DNA of 64,000 nt from Ligilactobacillus araffinosus DSM 20653 (GCF_001435375.1 NZ_AYYZ01000029.1:335903-399902), one strand, 5' to 3'. Counted from the stretch's first letter, positions 19,110 through 28,136 are shown. Translations and numbers: made by a program. The notes: generated from the sequence alone by a model not told the origin.

Positions 19110-19136
19110 AAAAATCGTGCGGTTGCACGATTTTTT
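19110..19136 (+). terminator. Terminator of the phoH-era operon
   Basis: AAAAATCGTGC/GCACGATTTTT, a perfect stem with GGTT loop and T run, starting at the base after the era stop. Confidence 0.95.
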
Positions 19137-19137
19137 G

Positions 19138-19166
19138 TTTACACTTGATTTTACTTTTAATAATGT
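19138..19166 (+). promoter_or_regulatory. Possible promoter of the HD-domain gene
   Basis: TTTACA (19138-19143), 17-bp spacer, TAATGT (19161-19166). Confidence 0.45.
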
Positions 19167-19204
19167 GTAGTATCTATCATTAAAGACAGAAAGGGCTGAA
19201 AAGA

Positions 19205-19789
19205 ATGGAAATTGGAGAAATGCAGAAATTTGTCGCAGCAATTGTCAATGATAAGTTAGCAACCATGAATAGTGTTCACCGTCAATCAACGATCACAACG
19301 ATCAAGGCGGAAAATATTGCGCAACATAGTTTTTTCGTTGCATATTATGCACTTAAGATTGCGAAAAAGTTAAAATTGAATGATGAATTAAAAGGGGAAA
19401 TCACAATTCAAGCATTGATCCACGACATTGCAGAATCATCTTCATCAGATGTTCCAAGCAATGTTAAATATCAGGTTCCGGGATTAAAGCAGATGCTGGA
19501 TAAAGCTGAAGATTTTGCAATCAACAAATATTTCCCCGAAATCAAAGATGAATTTACAAGCTTACGCAAGCATGAAGCAGACGGCGATATTGTTGGAACC
19601 GTTATTAAACTTGCTGATATTGTTGCGCTTATTCAATTTTTAAAGACTGAACGTGCACTTGGAAATCAAGATGCAACGTTACTGAAAGTCATCCGGGAAA
19701 CATATGATAACCTTGGGCGGTACCTGGATCATCTTGAAGAAATCGTAACGAATGAACAAGCTAAAAGTGTTAAGGCTAAAGATAAATAA
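19205..19789 (+). CDS. HD-domain phosphohydrolase (YfbR/5'-nucleotidase-like)
   Basis: 194-residue metal-dependent HD hydrolase. The ligands are H in ENIAQHSFFVAYYALKIA (about 41), HD in ALIHDIAES (about 78-79) and a late Asp in IKLADIVALIQF. The layout resembles the YfbR-type deoxynucleoside monophosphatases, but the substrate is not proven. It is monocistronic: promoter upstream, bidirectional terminator downstream. Confidence 0.82.
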   Translation: MEIGEMQKFVAAIVNDKLATMNSVHRQSTITTIKAENIAQHSFFVAYYALKIAKKLKLNDELKGEITIQALIHDIAESSSSDVPSNVKYQVPGLKQMLDKAEDFAINKYFPEIKDEFTSLRKHEADGDIVGTVIKLADIVALIQFLKTERALGNQDATLLKVIRETYDNLGRYLDHLEEIVTNEQAKSVKAKDK

Positions 19790-19820
19790 AAGGAAGGTGT
19801 GTCAGTCATGCCTTCCTTTT
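19788..19820. terminator. Bidirectional terminator between convergent genes
   Basis: AAAAGGAAGG/CCTTCCTTTT, perfect 10-bp stem with T runs on both strands, between the HD gene (+) and the 124-residue gene (-). Confidence 0.9.
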
Positions 19821-20194
19821 TAATGCCGGGCAGCATGAAAATTGTGCTGTCCTTTAATTTTATGCGAATGTTTTTTAAATTTCGGCCGGTTGCTTGAAAC
19901 TAATTTAAAATTCTTCATTTTAGCATTAAACGGTCGGTTAGATGTTCGAATCTGCGTCCATGTTTTCATGGCTTCAATCATTCCATTTAACTGCTTTAAT
20001 TGTTGCGGATCATTTTCTTTGACAGCAGTCACATAAATATCAGTTTGCAAACGTTGGGTCAATCCTAAATGATAATTTAAAAGTTGTTGGGTCATGGGTT
20101 CATGCCGGTATTGATTAAATAGGTCTTGAATTACTTCCATTGCTTCGTGGACATTTTGCGGTTGAACATAACGTTGATTTTTAGGTAATGCCAT
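19820..20194 (-). CDS. Basic hypothetical protein, 124 residues
   Basis: Soluble protein that I do not recognise. The first 85 residues are helical with Gln/Asn richness (begins MALPKNQRYVQPQNVHEAME); the last 35 are strongly basic with many Lys and His (for example RPKFKKHSHKIKGQHNFHAARH in part), suggesting nucleic-acid or metal contact, which is inference. The ribosome site AAGAAGGAA lies upstream of its ATG. It is one of only two minus-strand genes in the first 31 kb. Confidence 0.7.
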   Translation of the reverse strand: MALPKNQRYVQPQNVHEAMEVIQDLFNQYRHEPMTQQLLNYHLGLTQRLQTDIYVTAVKENDPQQLKQLNGMIEAMKTWTQIRTSNRPFNAKMKNFKLVSSNRPKFKKHSHKIKGQHNFHAARH

Positions 20195-20268
20195 GTGAAA
20201 TTCCTTCTTTGTAATTGATTCTGAATTTATTTTAACGCAATCAAGGATGAAGGAAAATATCGAGTTTG

Positions 20269-20277
20269 TGATATGAT
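20269..20277 (+). promoter_or_regulatory. Extended -10 promoter of the phosphoesterase gene
   Basis: TGATATGAT, 35 bases before the start codon. Confidence 0.5.
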
Positions 20278-20311
20278 TAATTAAGATAATAATTTAGGAA
20301 AGAGGATCATC

Positions 20312-21175
20312 ATGCGTCACAAGATAGCAATTTTTTCAGATGTTCATGGAAATTATACGGCTTTGAAAGCAGTATATGAGGATATGCAGGAACAAGGAGT
20401 GACTGAATCATGGTTTTTAGGTGACTTATTTGCTCCGGGATCCGGTGCACAAGACTTATGGGATTTAATGCAAAAGATCAATCCTGATGTATATATCCGC
20501 GGAAATTGGGATGATTTGATGATTCGGGGCGCTGCTGGGAAAATTGCGCTTGAAAAACCAAGCAAAGTTTACATGGAACGGCTTGCAATGGATGTGGCTG
20601 CAAAGGTTGATCTTCAGGTTTTAGCAACCATGAAACGCTGGCCAATGCGAGTTGTAAAGCAGATCAATAATGTTCGGATTGCAATTACACACGATCTTCC
20701 GGAAATTAATTTTGGTCAACAATTGTACCCAACATTACCAACAGAAAACTTTAATAAATTATTTGTTGAAGATGATCTCGATCTTGCAGTCTATGCTCAC
20801 GTTCACCATCCAATTATGCGGTATAGCAGTGAAGAACAGATCATCCTTAATCCAGGATCCGTTGGTCAACCATTTAACCGCCACGTTAAATTTCAACAAG
20901 ACTTGCGCGCCCAATATTTAATCGTGACGATCGATGATGACGGAGTAAGCGGAATTGACTTTCGGAAGGTTGCATACAGTCATCCTGATGAATTGATGCG
21001 GGCTGCAAATGCGAATATTCCATACATTGAGCTTTATCAAATGCAAATGGAAACGGGGGAAGTTCATACGCATGATTATCCGTTATTAGCGCGGTTGAAT
21101 GACAAATATGGCTATCTTCGTGAAGCCAAGGAATATGAAGCTCAACATGCAATTCACGAAAAAGCGGATTTTTAA
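20312..21175 (+). CDS. Calcineurin-like metallophosphoesterase
   Basis: 287-residue cytoplasmic dinuclear metal phosphoesterase. Motifs in order: SDVHGN (D10, H12), FLGDLF, RGNWDDL (the usual GNHD with Trp in place of His), ITHDLP, and VYAHVHHPIMR, followed by LNPGSVGQPFN. The GNWD variant is seen in YfcE-like and related proteins. The substrate is unknown. The stop is 2 bases before the promoter of the lysine riboswitch. Confidence 0.88.
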   Translation: MRHKIAIFSDVHGNYTALKAVYEDMQEQGVTESWFLGDLFAPGSGAQDLWDLMQKINPDVYIRGNWDDLMIRGAAGKIALEKPSKVYMERLAMDVAAKVDLQVLATMKRWPMRVVKQINNVRIAITHDLPEINFGQQLYPTLPTENFNKLFVEDDLDLAVYAHVHHPIMRYSSEEQIILNPGSVGQPFNRHVKFQQDLRAQYLIVTIDDDGVSGIDFRKVAYSHPDELMRAANANIPYIELYQMQMETGEVHTHDYPLLARLNDKYGYLREAKEYEAQHAIHEKADF

Positions 21176-21177
21176 GG

Positions 21178-21206
21178 TTGACAATTTGAGAAAGTAGTTT
21201 TAAAAT
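21178..21206 (+). promoter_or_regulatory. Promoter of the lysine-riboswitch transcript
   Basis: Perfect TTGACA (21178-21183), 17-bp spacer, TAAAAT (21201-21206). Confidence 0.8.
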
Positions 21207-21220
21207 TTAAAATAAATCAG

Positions 21221-21390
21221 ATAATAGAGGTTGCAGATGACATTAGTAAGTTAATGGAGTGCCTGTTAGACGTTGAAGTTAACTGAAAGGGGAGTTTGCC
21301 GAAATTCATTGTTGGATAACAGTTAACAATGGGTTGGGACGTAATTTAAGAGGTTACGGACTGTCGCAAATGTTTGCGGAGCGCTATTAT
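21221..21390 (+). promoter_or_regulatory. Lysine riboswitch (L box) aptamer
   Basis: P1 is closed by ATAATAG (21221-21227) and CTATTAT (21384-21390). Inside, the conserved L-box pieces appear in order: AGAGGTTGC, an AGTA turn, CTGAAAGGGGAG followed by GCCGAA, and GGACTGTCGC near the 3' side. It senses intracellular lysine. The position 5' of a permease and the terminator at 21414-21464 fit transcriptional control: lysine binding should favour termination. Confidence 0.9.
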
Positions 21391-21413
21391 TCAACACGGG
21401 ATTAAATAAAATT

Positions 21414-21464
21414 AAGTCTTATTGTTGGAAGTGAGCTCAGCCAATGGTAAGGCTTTTTATTTAT
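21414..21464 (+). terminator. Riboswitch-controlled terminator (expression platform)
   Basis: 15-bp stem with several G-U pairs (21414-21428/21441-21455), 12-base loop and a T-rich tail. It lies between the aptamer and the permease start. Confidence 0.85.
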
Positions 21465-21525
21465 CTCAATTTTGTTGATAGTGTGACGCCTTTATTATTA
21501 ATTTAATATAAGGAGTCTTTTTATT

Positions 21526-23034
21526 ATGGAAAACCAAAAGAAGATGTCAGTTATGGCCCTTGTATTGATGATTTTTGCATCAATTTTTGGCCTTGGAAAT
21601 GTTACAACCGCATATTATCAAATGGGATACGGAGCAATTATTTGGTATATTGCCGGAGCGGTTTTGTTTTTTATTCCAACCTCATTAATGTTTGCTGAAT
21701 ATGGCTCTGCTTTGAAAGAGAGTCAAGGAGGAATTTATTCATGGCTTGAAACTTCAATTGGTGAGAAACCAGCATTTATTGGTGCTTTTGTTTGGTATGC
21801 AGCTTGGGTAATTACTTTAGTGAGTCAATTTTCAACGATTTGTGTTCCAATTTCAGGATTGATTTTTGGAAAAGATACAACTCAAAGTTGGCATCTTTTG
21901 GGACTGAGTTCAACTGAAACACTTGGGTTGATTGGAATCATGTTATTAGTTTTGATTACATGGTTAGCAACGCGCGGATTTGATAAGATTGAAAAAGTTG
22001 CTTCTGCAAGTGGGGCAGTTATTATTGCAGTTTCAGGGTTGTTTATTGCTGCAAGTGTATGGATGTTAATTCTAAACCATGGACATTTAGCACAGCCAAT
22101 GTCAGTTCATGCGATGGTTTCATCACCTAATCCGCAGTTCAAATCACCAATTGCAATTCTTTCATTCTTTGTATATGCAGTTTTTGCTTATGCGGGAATG
22201 GAAACAATGGGTGGAACAATTGATCGTGTTGATAAGCCAGAAAGAAATTTTCCAAAGGGAATTATCCTTGCTGGAATTGGGATGATTTTAATCTATGCTT
22301 TAGGAATTTTTCTTTGGGGTGTAACCGCTAATTGGCATAAGTTATTAGGAACCGATTCAACAGATCTTGGTAATATTACGCTGGTTCTAATGCAGAATCT
22401 TGGTTACACGATTGGACGCGAAGTTCTTCACTTACCAATTCATCAAGCAATAATTATGGGGCAATGGACAGATCGATTAATTGGATTTGAAGAGGTAATG
22501 TCATTATTTGGTTCAATGGCAGTTTTAATTTATTCACCATTAAAGACAATTCTACTTGGTTCTCCTAAGCGGTTATGGCCGGAAAAATTGAGAAAGTTAA
22601 ATAATCGTAAAATGCCATCATTTGCAATGTGGATGCAAGCTGTTATTATGGGAGTTATCATTTTTGGGGTTTCATTTGGTGGTAAAAGTGCCCAACAATT
22701 TTATACCGTTTTAACGGATATGAATAACATTACATCATCAGTTCCATATTTGTTCTTAATCCTGGCGTTTCCATTTTTCAAGCGGGTCAAAAATTTAGAT
22801 CGGTCGTTTGAAGTTTATAAGAACCAGAAGTTAACTAACACAATTTGTATTATTAGTTGGATCACAATTTTCTTTGGCATCATCTTTACGATTATTCAAC
22901 CGGTATTGCAACACGATGCCTATACTGCCTTTTGGACAGCATTTGGACCAGCCTTTTTTGCGCTTGTTGGTTGGATCTTCTACCGTCATGCAAGTCGCAA
23001 CGTTGAACCGGTTGTTGAAGAAGAATTAGATTAA
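21526..23034 (+). CDS. APC-superfamily permease (GadC/YjeM-like), probable lysine transporter
   Basis: 502-residue, about 12-segment permease of the glutamate/GABA antiporter-like branch. It shows FASIFGLGNVTTAYYQMGYGA in segment 1 (read in pieces), ESQGGIYSWLETSIGEKPAF, and YAVFAYAGMETMGGTIDRVDKPERNFP in segment 6. Homologues are usually labelled YjeM or generic amino-acid permease. The lysine riboswitch directly upstream is the evidence for lysine (or a closely related cation) as substrate. The ribosome site is AAGGAG. A paralogue is cut by the right window edge (63099-64000). Confidence 0.88.
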   Translation: MENQKKMSVMALVLMIFASIFGLGNVTTAYYQMGYGAIIWYIAGAVLFFIPTSLMFAEYGSALKESQGGIYSWLETSIGEKPAFIGAFVWYAAWVITLVSQFSTICVPISGLIFGKDTTQSWHLLGLSSTETLGLIGIMLLVLITWLATRGFDKIEKVASASGAVIIAVSGLFIAASVWMLILNHGHLAQPMSVHAMVSSPNPQFKSPIAILSFFVYAVFAYAGMETMGGTIDRVDKPERNFPKGIILAGIGMILIYALGIFLWGVTANWHKLLGTDSTDLGNITLVLMQNLGYTIGREVLHLPIHQAIIMGQWTDRLIGFEEVMSLFGSMAVLIYSPLKTILLGSPKRLWPEKLRKLNNRKMPSFAMWMQAVIMGVIIFGVSFGGKSAQQFYTVLTDMNNITSSVPYLFLILAFPFFKRVKNLDRSFEVYKNQKLTNTICIISWITIFFGIIFTIIQPVLQHDAYTAFWTAFGPAFFALVGWIFYRHASRNVEPVVEEELD

Positions 23035-23053
23035 AATAAATTGAAAATTGATT

Positions 23054-23086
23054 GAAGGTCGTGCTTTTTACGCGATCTTCTTTTTT
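23054..23086 (+). terminator. Terminator after the riboswitch-controlled permease
   Basis: 10-bp stem with two G-U pairs (23054-23063/23071-23080), then TTTTTT. Confidence 0.88.
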
Positions 23087-23151
23087 AGCTTAAAAAAATT
23101 TAGTTTCATGTAATAAAAGGTAACATAGAATCTGTATTTTATTTCTTTTTA

Positions 23152-23160
23152 TGATATAAT
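23152..23160 (+). promoter_or_regulatory. Extended -10 promoter of the DMT transporter
   Basis: TGATATAAT, 34 bases before the start codon; -35 weak. Confidence 0.6.
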
Positions 23161-23194
23161 ACACTCGTTATTAATTTATTTGGAGGGAAAGTTG

Positions 23195-24142
23195 ATGGCA
23201 AAAAATTCCAGTAAAGTTGTTCGCGGAATCGTCATTGCGGCTTCAGCTTCAATGATGTGGGGAATTTCAGGAACATGTTTGCAATTCATTTCGCAAAATC
23301 AAAATATTCCTGAAAACTGGTTCTTATCAGCACGGACACTTGGCGCAGGACTTATTTTATTAGTGGTTAGTTTGATTATGTATCGCGGAAAAGTCTTTCA
23401 CGTTTTCAAGTCATGGAAGAATATTGCTTGGCTTTTTGCATATGCAATTCTTGGATTGATGGCAAATCTCTTTACATTCTATAAATCAATTCAATTTGGT
23501 GGAAATGCCGAAGCGGCAACCATTCTACAATATTTGAGTCCATTATTTATTGTTTTAGGAACGGTGATCTTTAGACGACAAATGCCTTATAAATCAGACG
23601 TGTTTGCATTTATCATTGCATTGGTCGGGGTTTTCCTTGCGTTAACTAAGGGGGACTTCTCACAGCTTTCAATTTCAACAAGTTCATTGATGTGGGGCTT
23701 AGGTTCAGGGTTAACAGCCGCATTCTATGTTGTTTTACCGCGGAACATTGTTAAAGATCCTGATAATCCACCATTGGTGGTTCTTGGTTGGGGAACTTTA
23801 ATTGCTGGCTTCTTTTTTAACTTGCATCAACCAGTTTGGGTCGGAACACCGAAGATTACTGGAACTTTGATTGCTTCAATGTTAACGGTTATCTTCCTTG
23901 GAACGATCATCCCGTTCGGGTTATTACTATATGCAACTCACTATGCTCCATCAGACGTTATCAGTATTATGGATGCAGTTCAACCGATTACAACTTCAAT
24001 CTTAAGTATCATCTTCTTTAAGATGGGAATGAACTGGATTGAAGTTGTTGGAATTGTATTGGTTATTATTGGGGTATATATTTTGCAACATGGTCGGCGA
24101 AATATTGAAAATTCAGAAGAGAATTTTCACGTTGATGTATAA
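23195..24142 (+). CDS. EamA/DMT-family transporter
   Basis: 315-residue, ten-segment drug/metabolite transporter with two EamA repeats (about residues 10-145 and 160-300). Typical features are SASMMWGISGTCLQF in helix 1 and AATILQYLSPLFIVLGTVIFRR at the end of repeat 1. Substrate unknown; relatives export or import amino acids and metabolites. ATG 23195 follows GGAGGGAAAGTTG; an in-frame TTG at 23180 overlaps the ribosome site and is rejected. Confidence 0.88.
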   Translation: MAKNSSKVVRGIVIAASASMMWGISGTCLQFISQNQNIPENWFLSARTLGAGLILLVVSLIMYRGKVFHVFKSWKNIAWLFAYAILGLMANLFTFYKSIQFGGNAEAATILQYLSPLFIVLGTVIFRRQMPYKSDVFAFIIALVGVFLALTKGDFSQLSISTSSLMWGLGSGLTAAFYVVLPRNIVKDPDNPPLVVLGWGTLIAGFFFNLHQPVWVGTPKITGTLIASMLTVIFLGTIIPFGLLLYATHYAPSDVISIMDAVQPITTSILSIIFFKMGMNWIEVVGIVLVIIGVYILQHGRRNIENSEENFHVDV

Positions 24143-24253
24143 ATTTGAATAAATATTGAAAACTTTATAAATCCGGCGCTTCTTGCTGATTTTAAGAATT
24201 CGAATGTGATACAATTTAGATAGAATAAATTTAGTAAGAGGTGGGCGATCAAT

Positions 24254-24811
24254 ATGGAATTAAGTCAAATTTTACAAAAATCAATTTCACAAATCGCTCT
24301 TTCAGGACAAGGAGTAAAAACGTATCTCGTTCCGCAGATTCCACGTCAATTATTAACACGTGCCTGGCGAACTTTTTGCCCGCAAGAGAAGCGGACCTCA
24401 ATTCTTGCATTGATTGATACGTCTTTTTTCCAAAATGGGAAAGAAGGATTTGTCTTTACACAAAATGCCCTGTACATTCGGGAAGCAATGCATCGTGTAA
24501 AAGTCTTTCCATATGACCGGATTAATGCAATTATCTACTTTCAAGCTCTTTCAACGTATTCTGGAAAGAATAGTGTTTCGATGGAAATCGACAGTAAAGA
24601 TTATGATTATGAAGTCAGTAATGTATTATTGAAAGGAATCAATACTGATCGATTTAACCGAATGTTGCAACAAATCGTTTCATTATATCGACCAGATGAG
24701 CGTCACGAAATCGAAGAAGAGTTGGAAGATAGTGAAACTCAGATCGCGCATCCCGAAAAATTTAAACCGCATAAATTTAAAGATGGCGATCCGCAGATTT
24801 ATCAGAAATAA
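24254..24811 (+). CDS. Hypothetical protein with bacterial PH-like core
   Basis: 185-residue soluble protein. The core LIDTSFFQNGKEGFVFTQNALYIRE followed by VFPYDRINAIIYF (in pieces, residues about 52-97) resembles the PH/GRAM-like fold used in many small bacterial proteins to read an activation state; function unknown. The C-terminal 40 residues are acidic then Lys-rich (ends KPHKFKDGDPQIYQK). It has its own ribosome site (AGAGGTGG) and overlaps a bidirectional terminator at its end. Confidence 0.7.
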   Translation: MELSQILQKSISQIALSGQGVKTYLVPQIPRQLLTRAWRTFCPQEKRTSILALIDTSFFQNGKEGFVFTQNALYIREAMHRVKVFPYDRINAIIYFQALSTYSGKNSVSMEIDSKDYDYEVSNVLLKGINTDRFNRMLQQIVSLYRPDERHEIEEELEDSETQIAHPEKFKPHKFKDGDPQIYQK

Positions 24812-24846
24812 AAAGACTGAGATTTCAAGATCTCAGTCTTTTTAAT
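24811..24846. terminator. Bidirectional terminator, PH-like gene and rqcH
   Basis: AAAAGACTGAGAT/ATCTCAGTCTTTT, perfect 13-bp stem with A and T tracts on either side. Confidence 0.92.
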
Positions 24847-26564
24847 TACTCATTTTTCGTTTTTAGTTGATTAACTTTTTCTTCAGTCGGAGTAACATAC
24901 AATGTTTTTTGACCTTCATAGATTACAAATCCAGGTTTGGTTCCGTTCGGTTTACGAATTCGCCGAACTTGAACGTAATCGACGGGAACATTTGCAGAAT
25001 TCCGTGATTTTGAAAAGTATGCTGCTAATTCAGCTGCTTCAACTAACGTTTCATCACTTGGATTATTGCTTTCAACGATTACGTGTGACCCCGGAATATT
25101 CTTTACATGAAGCCAATAGTCATTTTTAGAAGCAGTATGTAAGGTCAGCTTCTCGTTTTGAAGATTGTTTTTACCGACCTTGATCTTTGTTCCATCACTT
25201 GCCCAGAATGTTTCCGGTTGATTGATCTTAACGCGCCGTTTATTTTTCTTATGGTGGTTATTTTTCCGTAAGTACCCGCCGCTTTCAAGTTCAACTTGAA
25301 TGTCAGTCAGATCTTGCGGTTCAGCAAGTTCAATTTGGGTTTGAATCTCTTCAAAGTAATTAATTTCATCTTCGGTTAGCTTAATTTGTTCTTTTAAATA
25401 TGAAATTGCATTTTTAAGTTTTTGGTACTTTTTAAAGTATTTTTGCGCGTTTTGTGATGGCCCAATTTGATTGGATAACGCAATTTTCAATGGCCTTTCA
25501 TTGTCATAGAAATTTGGCAATGTGATTTCAGTCATTCCACGTTTAACTTGATATAAATATGTTGTTAACAATTCACCCTTTATCCGGTATTCATTGGCGT
25601 GCTGCGTATTGGCGAATTCTTTTTGCAACTTTTTTAACTTGTTGCGGTTCTTTTTTAATTCTTGGTTTACAACGTGAATTAGCAGGGCACCTTGTTGCCG
25701 GACCCGATCGCGGGTTGCTTTTTCACGGTAAAAATGATCAAGCAATGTGCTTAGAGAACTAAACTGAGTACCCATATCTTGAATGTCATTTCCTAAGTTT
25801 GTAAATGTAAAATCAAGTTGCTTTCCCGTAGTTAAACTTGGAATTGGATCAGCTGTTGCTTTAAGAAAAGTCGTTAAATGTTCTGCATCACTTTGACCGT
25901 CATTTTGATGAAAAACATCGGCAAGTTGAAGGGAACTGACTTTACCAAATCCTTGAAATTTTTTTTGAATATTTTGTGCAAGGACTTCGCGATTAGGAAA
26001 CTGTTGACCAAGGGCAATTAACCGTTGAGAATTTTTAGCAGCAAATGGATCAAGCTTTTCCTGCTTTGGCGGTTGCCGATAGGTTGCACCTGGGAGCAAT
26101 GTGCGGTAACGGTTTTGATCCATCCCAACGTGTTTAATAGTATCAATGATCGTTTGGTTTTGCTGATTGATCAAAATGACATTACTATACCGATTCATGA
26201 TTTCAATTGAAAGCAAGAGCGGTAACCGGTCACCAATTTCATTGCGAGTTTCAAAACTAAAGTAAACAACGCGGTCATTTTCCAATTGTTGAATATCAGT
26301 TAACTTAGCGTTTTCAAGATATTTACGTAACATCATTGTAAATTTAGTTGGAACTGCCGGATTTTTATATGGAATTTGTGTAATTTGCATCCGGGCATAA
26401 TTGGGGTGAGCTGATAAAAGTAACGGGTAGTTTTTTCGGTTCGACCGAATCGTTAAAATCACTTCATTCGGGTATGGTTGCGAGATTTTCATTATCCGTC
26501 CGTTAAGGATTTTTGTGCGCAGTTCGCTAACCATTGCGTGGGTAAACATTCCGTCAAATGCCAT
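24846..26564 (-). CDS. rqcH: RqcH, NFACT ribosome quality-control factor (Rqc2/FpbA family)
   Basis: 572-residue NFACT protein. In Bacillus, RqcH recruits tRNA-Ala to stalled 50S subunits and adds C-terminal alanine tails. N-terminal NFACT-N begins MAFDGMFTHAMVSELR; a long coiled coil covers about 280-430 (with RLKKLQKEFANTQHANEYR-like text); the C-terminal NFACT-R domain has DYWLHVKNIPGSHVIV and AAYFSKSRNSANVPVDYVQ. ATG at 26564 is used; three residues upstream another ATG lies on top of the AAAGGA ribosome site. Transcribed divergently from the MarR gene. Confidence 0.93.
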   Translation of the reverse strand: MAFDGMFTHAMVSELRTKILNGRIMKISQPYPNEVILTIRSNRKNYPLLLSAHPNYARMQITQIPYKNPAVPTKFTMMLRKYLENAKLTDIQQLENDRVVYFSFETRNEIGDRLPLLLSIEIMNRYSNVILINQQNQTIIDTIKHVGMDQNRYRTLLPGATYRQPPKQEKLDPFAAKNSQRLIALGQQFPNREVLAQNIQKKFQGFGKVSSLQLADVFHQNDGQSDAEHLTTFLKATADPIPSLTTGKQLDFTFTNLGNDIQDMGTQFSSLSTLLDHFYREKATRDRVRQQGALLIHVVNQELKKNRNKLKKLQKEFANTQHANEYRIKGELLTTYLYQVKRGMTEITLPNFYDNERPLKIALSNQIGPSQNAQKYFKKYQKLKNAISYLKEQIKLTEDEINYFEEIQTQIELAEPQDLTDIQVELESGGYLRKNNHHKKNKRRVKINQPETFWASDGTKIKVGKNNLQNEKLTLHTASKNDYWLHVKNIPGSHVIVESNNPSDETLVEAAELAAYFSKSRNSANVPVDYVQVRRIRKPNGTKPGFVIYEGQKTLYVTPTEEKVNQLKTKNE

Positions 26565-26581
26565 GATTCTCATCCTTTCTA

Positions 26582-26610
26582 AAAATAATAATGCTACCTA
26601 TTATTGTAAA
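26582..26610 (-). promoter_or_regulatory. Possible promoter of rqcH
   Basis: On the minus strand TTTACA (26605-26610), 17-bp spacer, TATTTT (26582-26587). Confidence 0.4.
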
Positions 26611-26659
26611 GTTCTGATGAAAAAAAGCAAAGAAAAATCTACAAATTGCCTTAAGAGTC

Positions 26660-26688
26660 TTGAAAAATGTTTACAAAGATTGTATTAT
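26660..26688 (+). promoter_or_regulatory. Promoter of the MarR gene
   Basis: TTGAAA (26660-26665), 17-bp spacer, TATTAT (26683-26688). Confidence 0.6.
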
Positions 26689-26722
26689 GCAATAAGGTAC
26701 GAAAGAAGGGGTGATTTTCTTT

Positions 26723-27160
26723 TTGAAAGAACCATTAGACAATTTGCTTGATTTACAACGTGAATATCAACGGTTTGTTCAAAAAATGGCAAAGAATAAT
26801 CAATTGACCATTGCCGAATGGCAGCTTCTTCAACGGATCGCTGATGGGAAAAATTCGCAAGAATTACTTGCGGAAGATTTGCGACTTGATACCTCAACGT
26901 TGAGTCGTCAATTAAGTAAATTAACGACAAAAGCGTTTGTTAAGATTAGCAAGGTTGCAAATCAAAACAACGTTAAAACCCGGAAAAGCTATCAATACCA
27001 TCTCAGTGAAATTGGTCAACGTGTTCTTTCACAGATGAATACGGATTTTAAAGAGTTTGGACAAAAAGTATTTGCGCAGTGGACTGGCGAAGAGAAGAAT
27101 TTTTTAAAGATTTTAATCAATCGTCTGACTCAAAGTATGCGTCAAGTAACATTAGATTAA
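26723..27160 (+). CDS. MarR-family transcriptional regulator
   Basis: 145-residue winged-helix protein. The DNA-binding part shows TIAEWQLLQRIADGKN and LRLDTSTLSRQLSKLTTKAFVKI, followed by the wing and a C-terminal dimer helix. TTG 26723 is preferred (AAGGGG about 11 bases before); GTG 26711 is possible but is too close to the ribosome site. It is followed after 22 bases by degV. Its targets are unknown; divergent rqcH shares the upstream region. Confidence 0.82.
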   Translation: MKEPLDNLLDLQREYQRFVQKMAKNNQLTIAEWQLLQRIADGKNSQELLAEDLRLDTSTLSRQLSKLTTKAFVKISKVANQNNVKTRKSYQYHLSEIGQRVLSQMNTDFKEFGQKVFAQWTGEEKNFLKILINRLTQSMRQVTLD

Positions 27161-27182
27161 TTGATAAAGTAGGTGTAATTTT

Positions 27183-28049
27183 ATGAAAACTGCTGTTGTA
27201 ACCGACAGTACAGCAAATTTAGATCAAGAAACGATTGATAAGTACGGAATTAAAGTTGTTCCAATTCCTTACATTATTGATGGAACCGAATATCAAGACG
27301 GAGTTGATCTTACCCGTCCTGAATTCTACGAAAAAATGCGGAATGCAAAGGATTTTCCGACAACCTCTCAACCCCCAGTTGGCGAAATGATCAATTTGTA
27401 TAATCAATTAGCTGATGAAGGCTATGATGCCGTTATCAGCATTCACATTGCAGGAACAATTTCAGGCTTAATGACGACTTTAAATAACTTAAAGGACCAA
27501 TTTGATAACATCAAGCTTTACCCGATCGATTCATCAATTACTGAAGTCCCAATGGGTTGGATGGTAAAGCTCGCTGCACGTATGGCAGCTCAAAACGAAG
27601 ACGCTGAAAAAATCGTCGCTGCCGTTGAACAGCTTAAAAAACAATATGATGCGGTTTTCGTTGTTGATGATTTGAAAAACTTGGCGCATGGCGGCCGGTT
27701 ATCAAATGCGTCAGCATTCATTGGAACCGTTTTGAAAATCAAACCATTACTTCACTTTGATAAGGAAAGCGATAAGATCGTTGCTTTTGAAAAAGTGCGG
27801 TCGTTGAAAAAGGCAATGAAGCGCGCCCAAGAGATCATTAAAGAAGAAACAGATAAGGCAGACTATCCTTTCCGTTTATTAGTGATTCATGCGAATAATG
27901 AAAAACGGGGGCAAGAGTGGGCTAAGGAAGTCCAAGAAGCTTTCCCAGGAATTCCCGTTTCACTTGATGAATTTGATCCAGTAATTGCGGTTCATCTTGG
28001 TGAAGGTGCATTGGCATTAGGATTTATTCGGGATATTGAAAAAGACTAA
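27183..28049 (+). CDS. DegV-family fatty-acid-binding protein
   Basis: 288-residue two-domain DegV protein that binds a fatty acid, in some species as FakB for fatty-acid kinase. TDSTANLD near the start, FPTTSQPPVGE and the GTISGLMTTL block are characteristic, as is GGRLSNASAFIG. It has AGGTGTAA before ATG and lies close behind the MarR gene, probably on the same transcript. No fakA is present in the window. Confidence 0.9.
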   Translation: MKTAVVTDSTANLDQETIDKYGIKVVPIPYIIDGTEYQDGVDLTRPEFYEKMRNAKDFPTTSQPPVGEMINLYNQLADEGYDAVISIHIAGTISGLMTTLNNLKDQFDNIKLYPIDSSITEVPMGWMVKLAARMAAQNEDAEKIVAAVEQLKKQYDAVFVVDDLKNLAHGGRLSNASAFIGTVLKIKPLLHFDKESDKIVAFEKVRSLKKAMKRAQEIIKEETDKADYPFRLLVIHANNEKRGQEWAKEVQEAFPGIPVSLDEFDPVIAVHLGEGALALGFIRDIEKD

Positions 28050-28136
28050 ATTTTAAGCCAAATTCATCACTTTCTTTTCAATTTTATGAGAGAATATAAA
28101 TGATAGATTATATATTAGTTGAAAGATGATGGTTAA

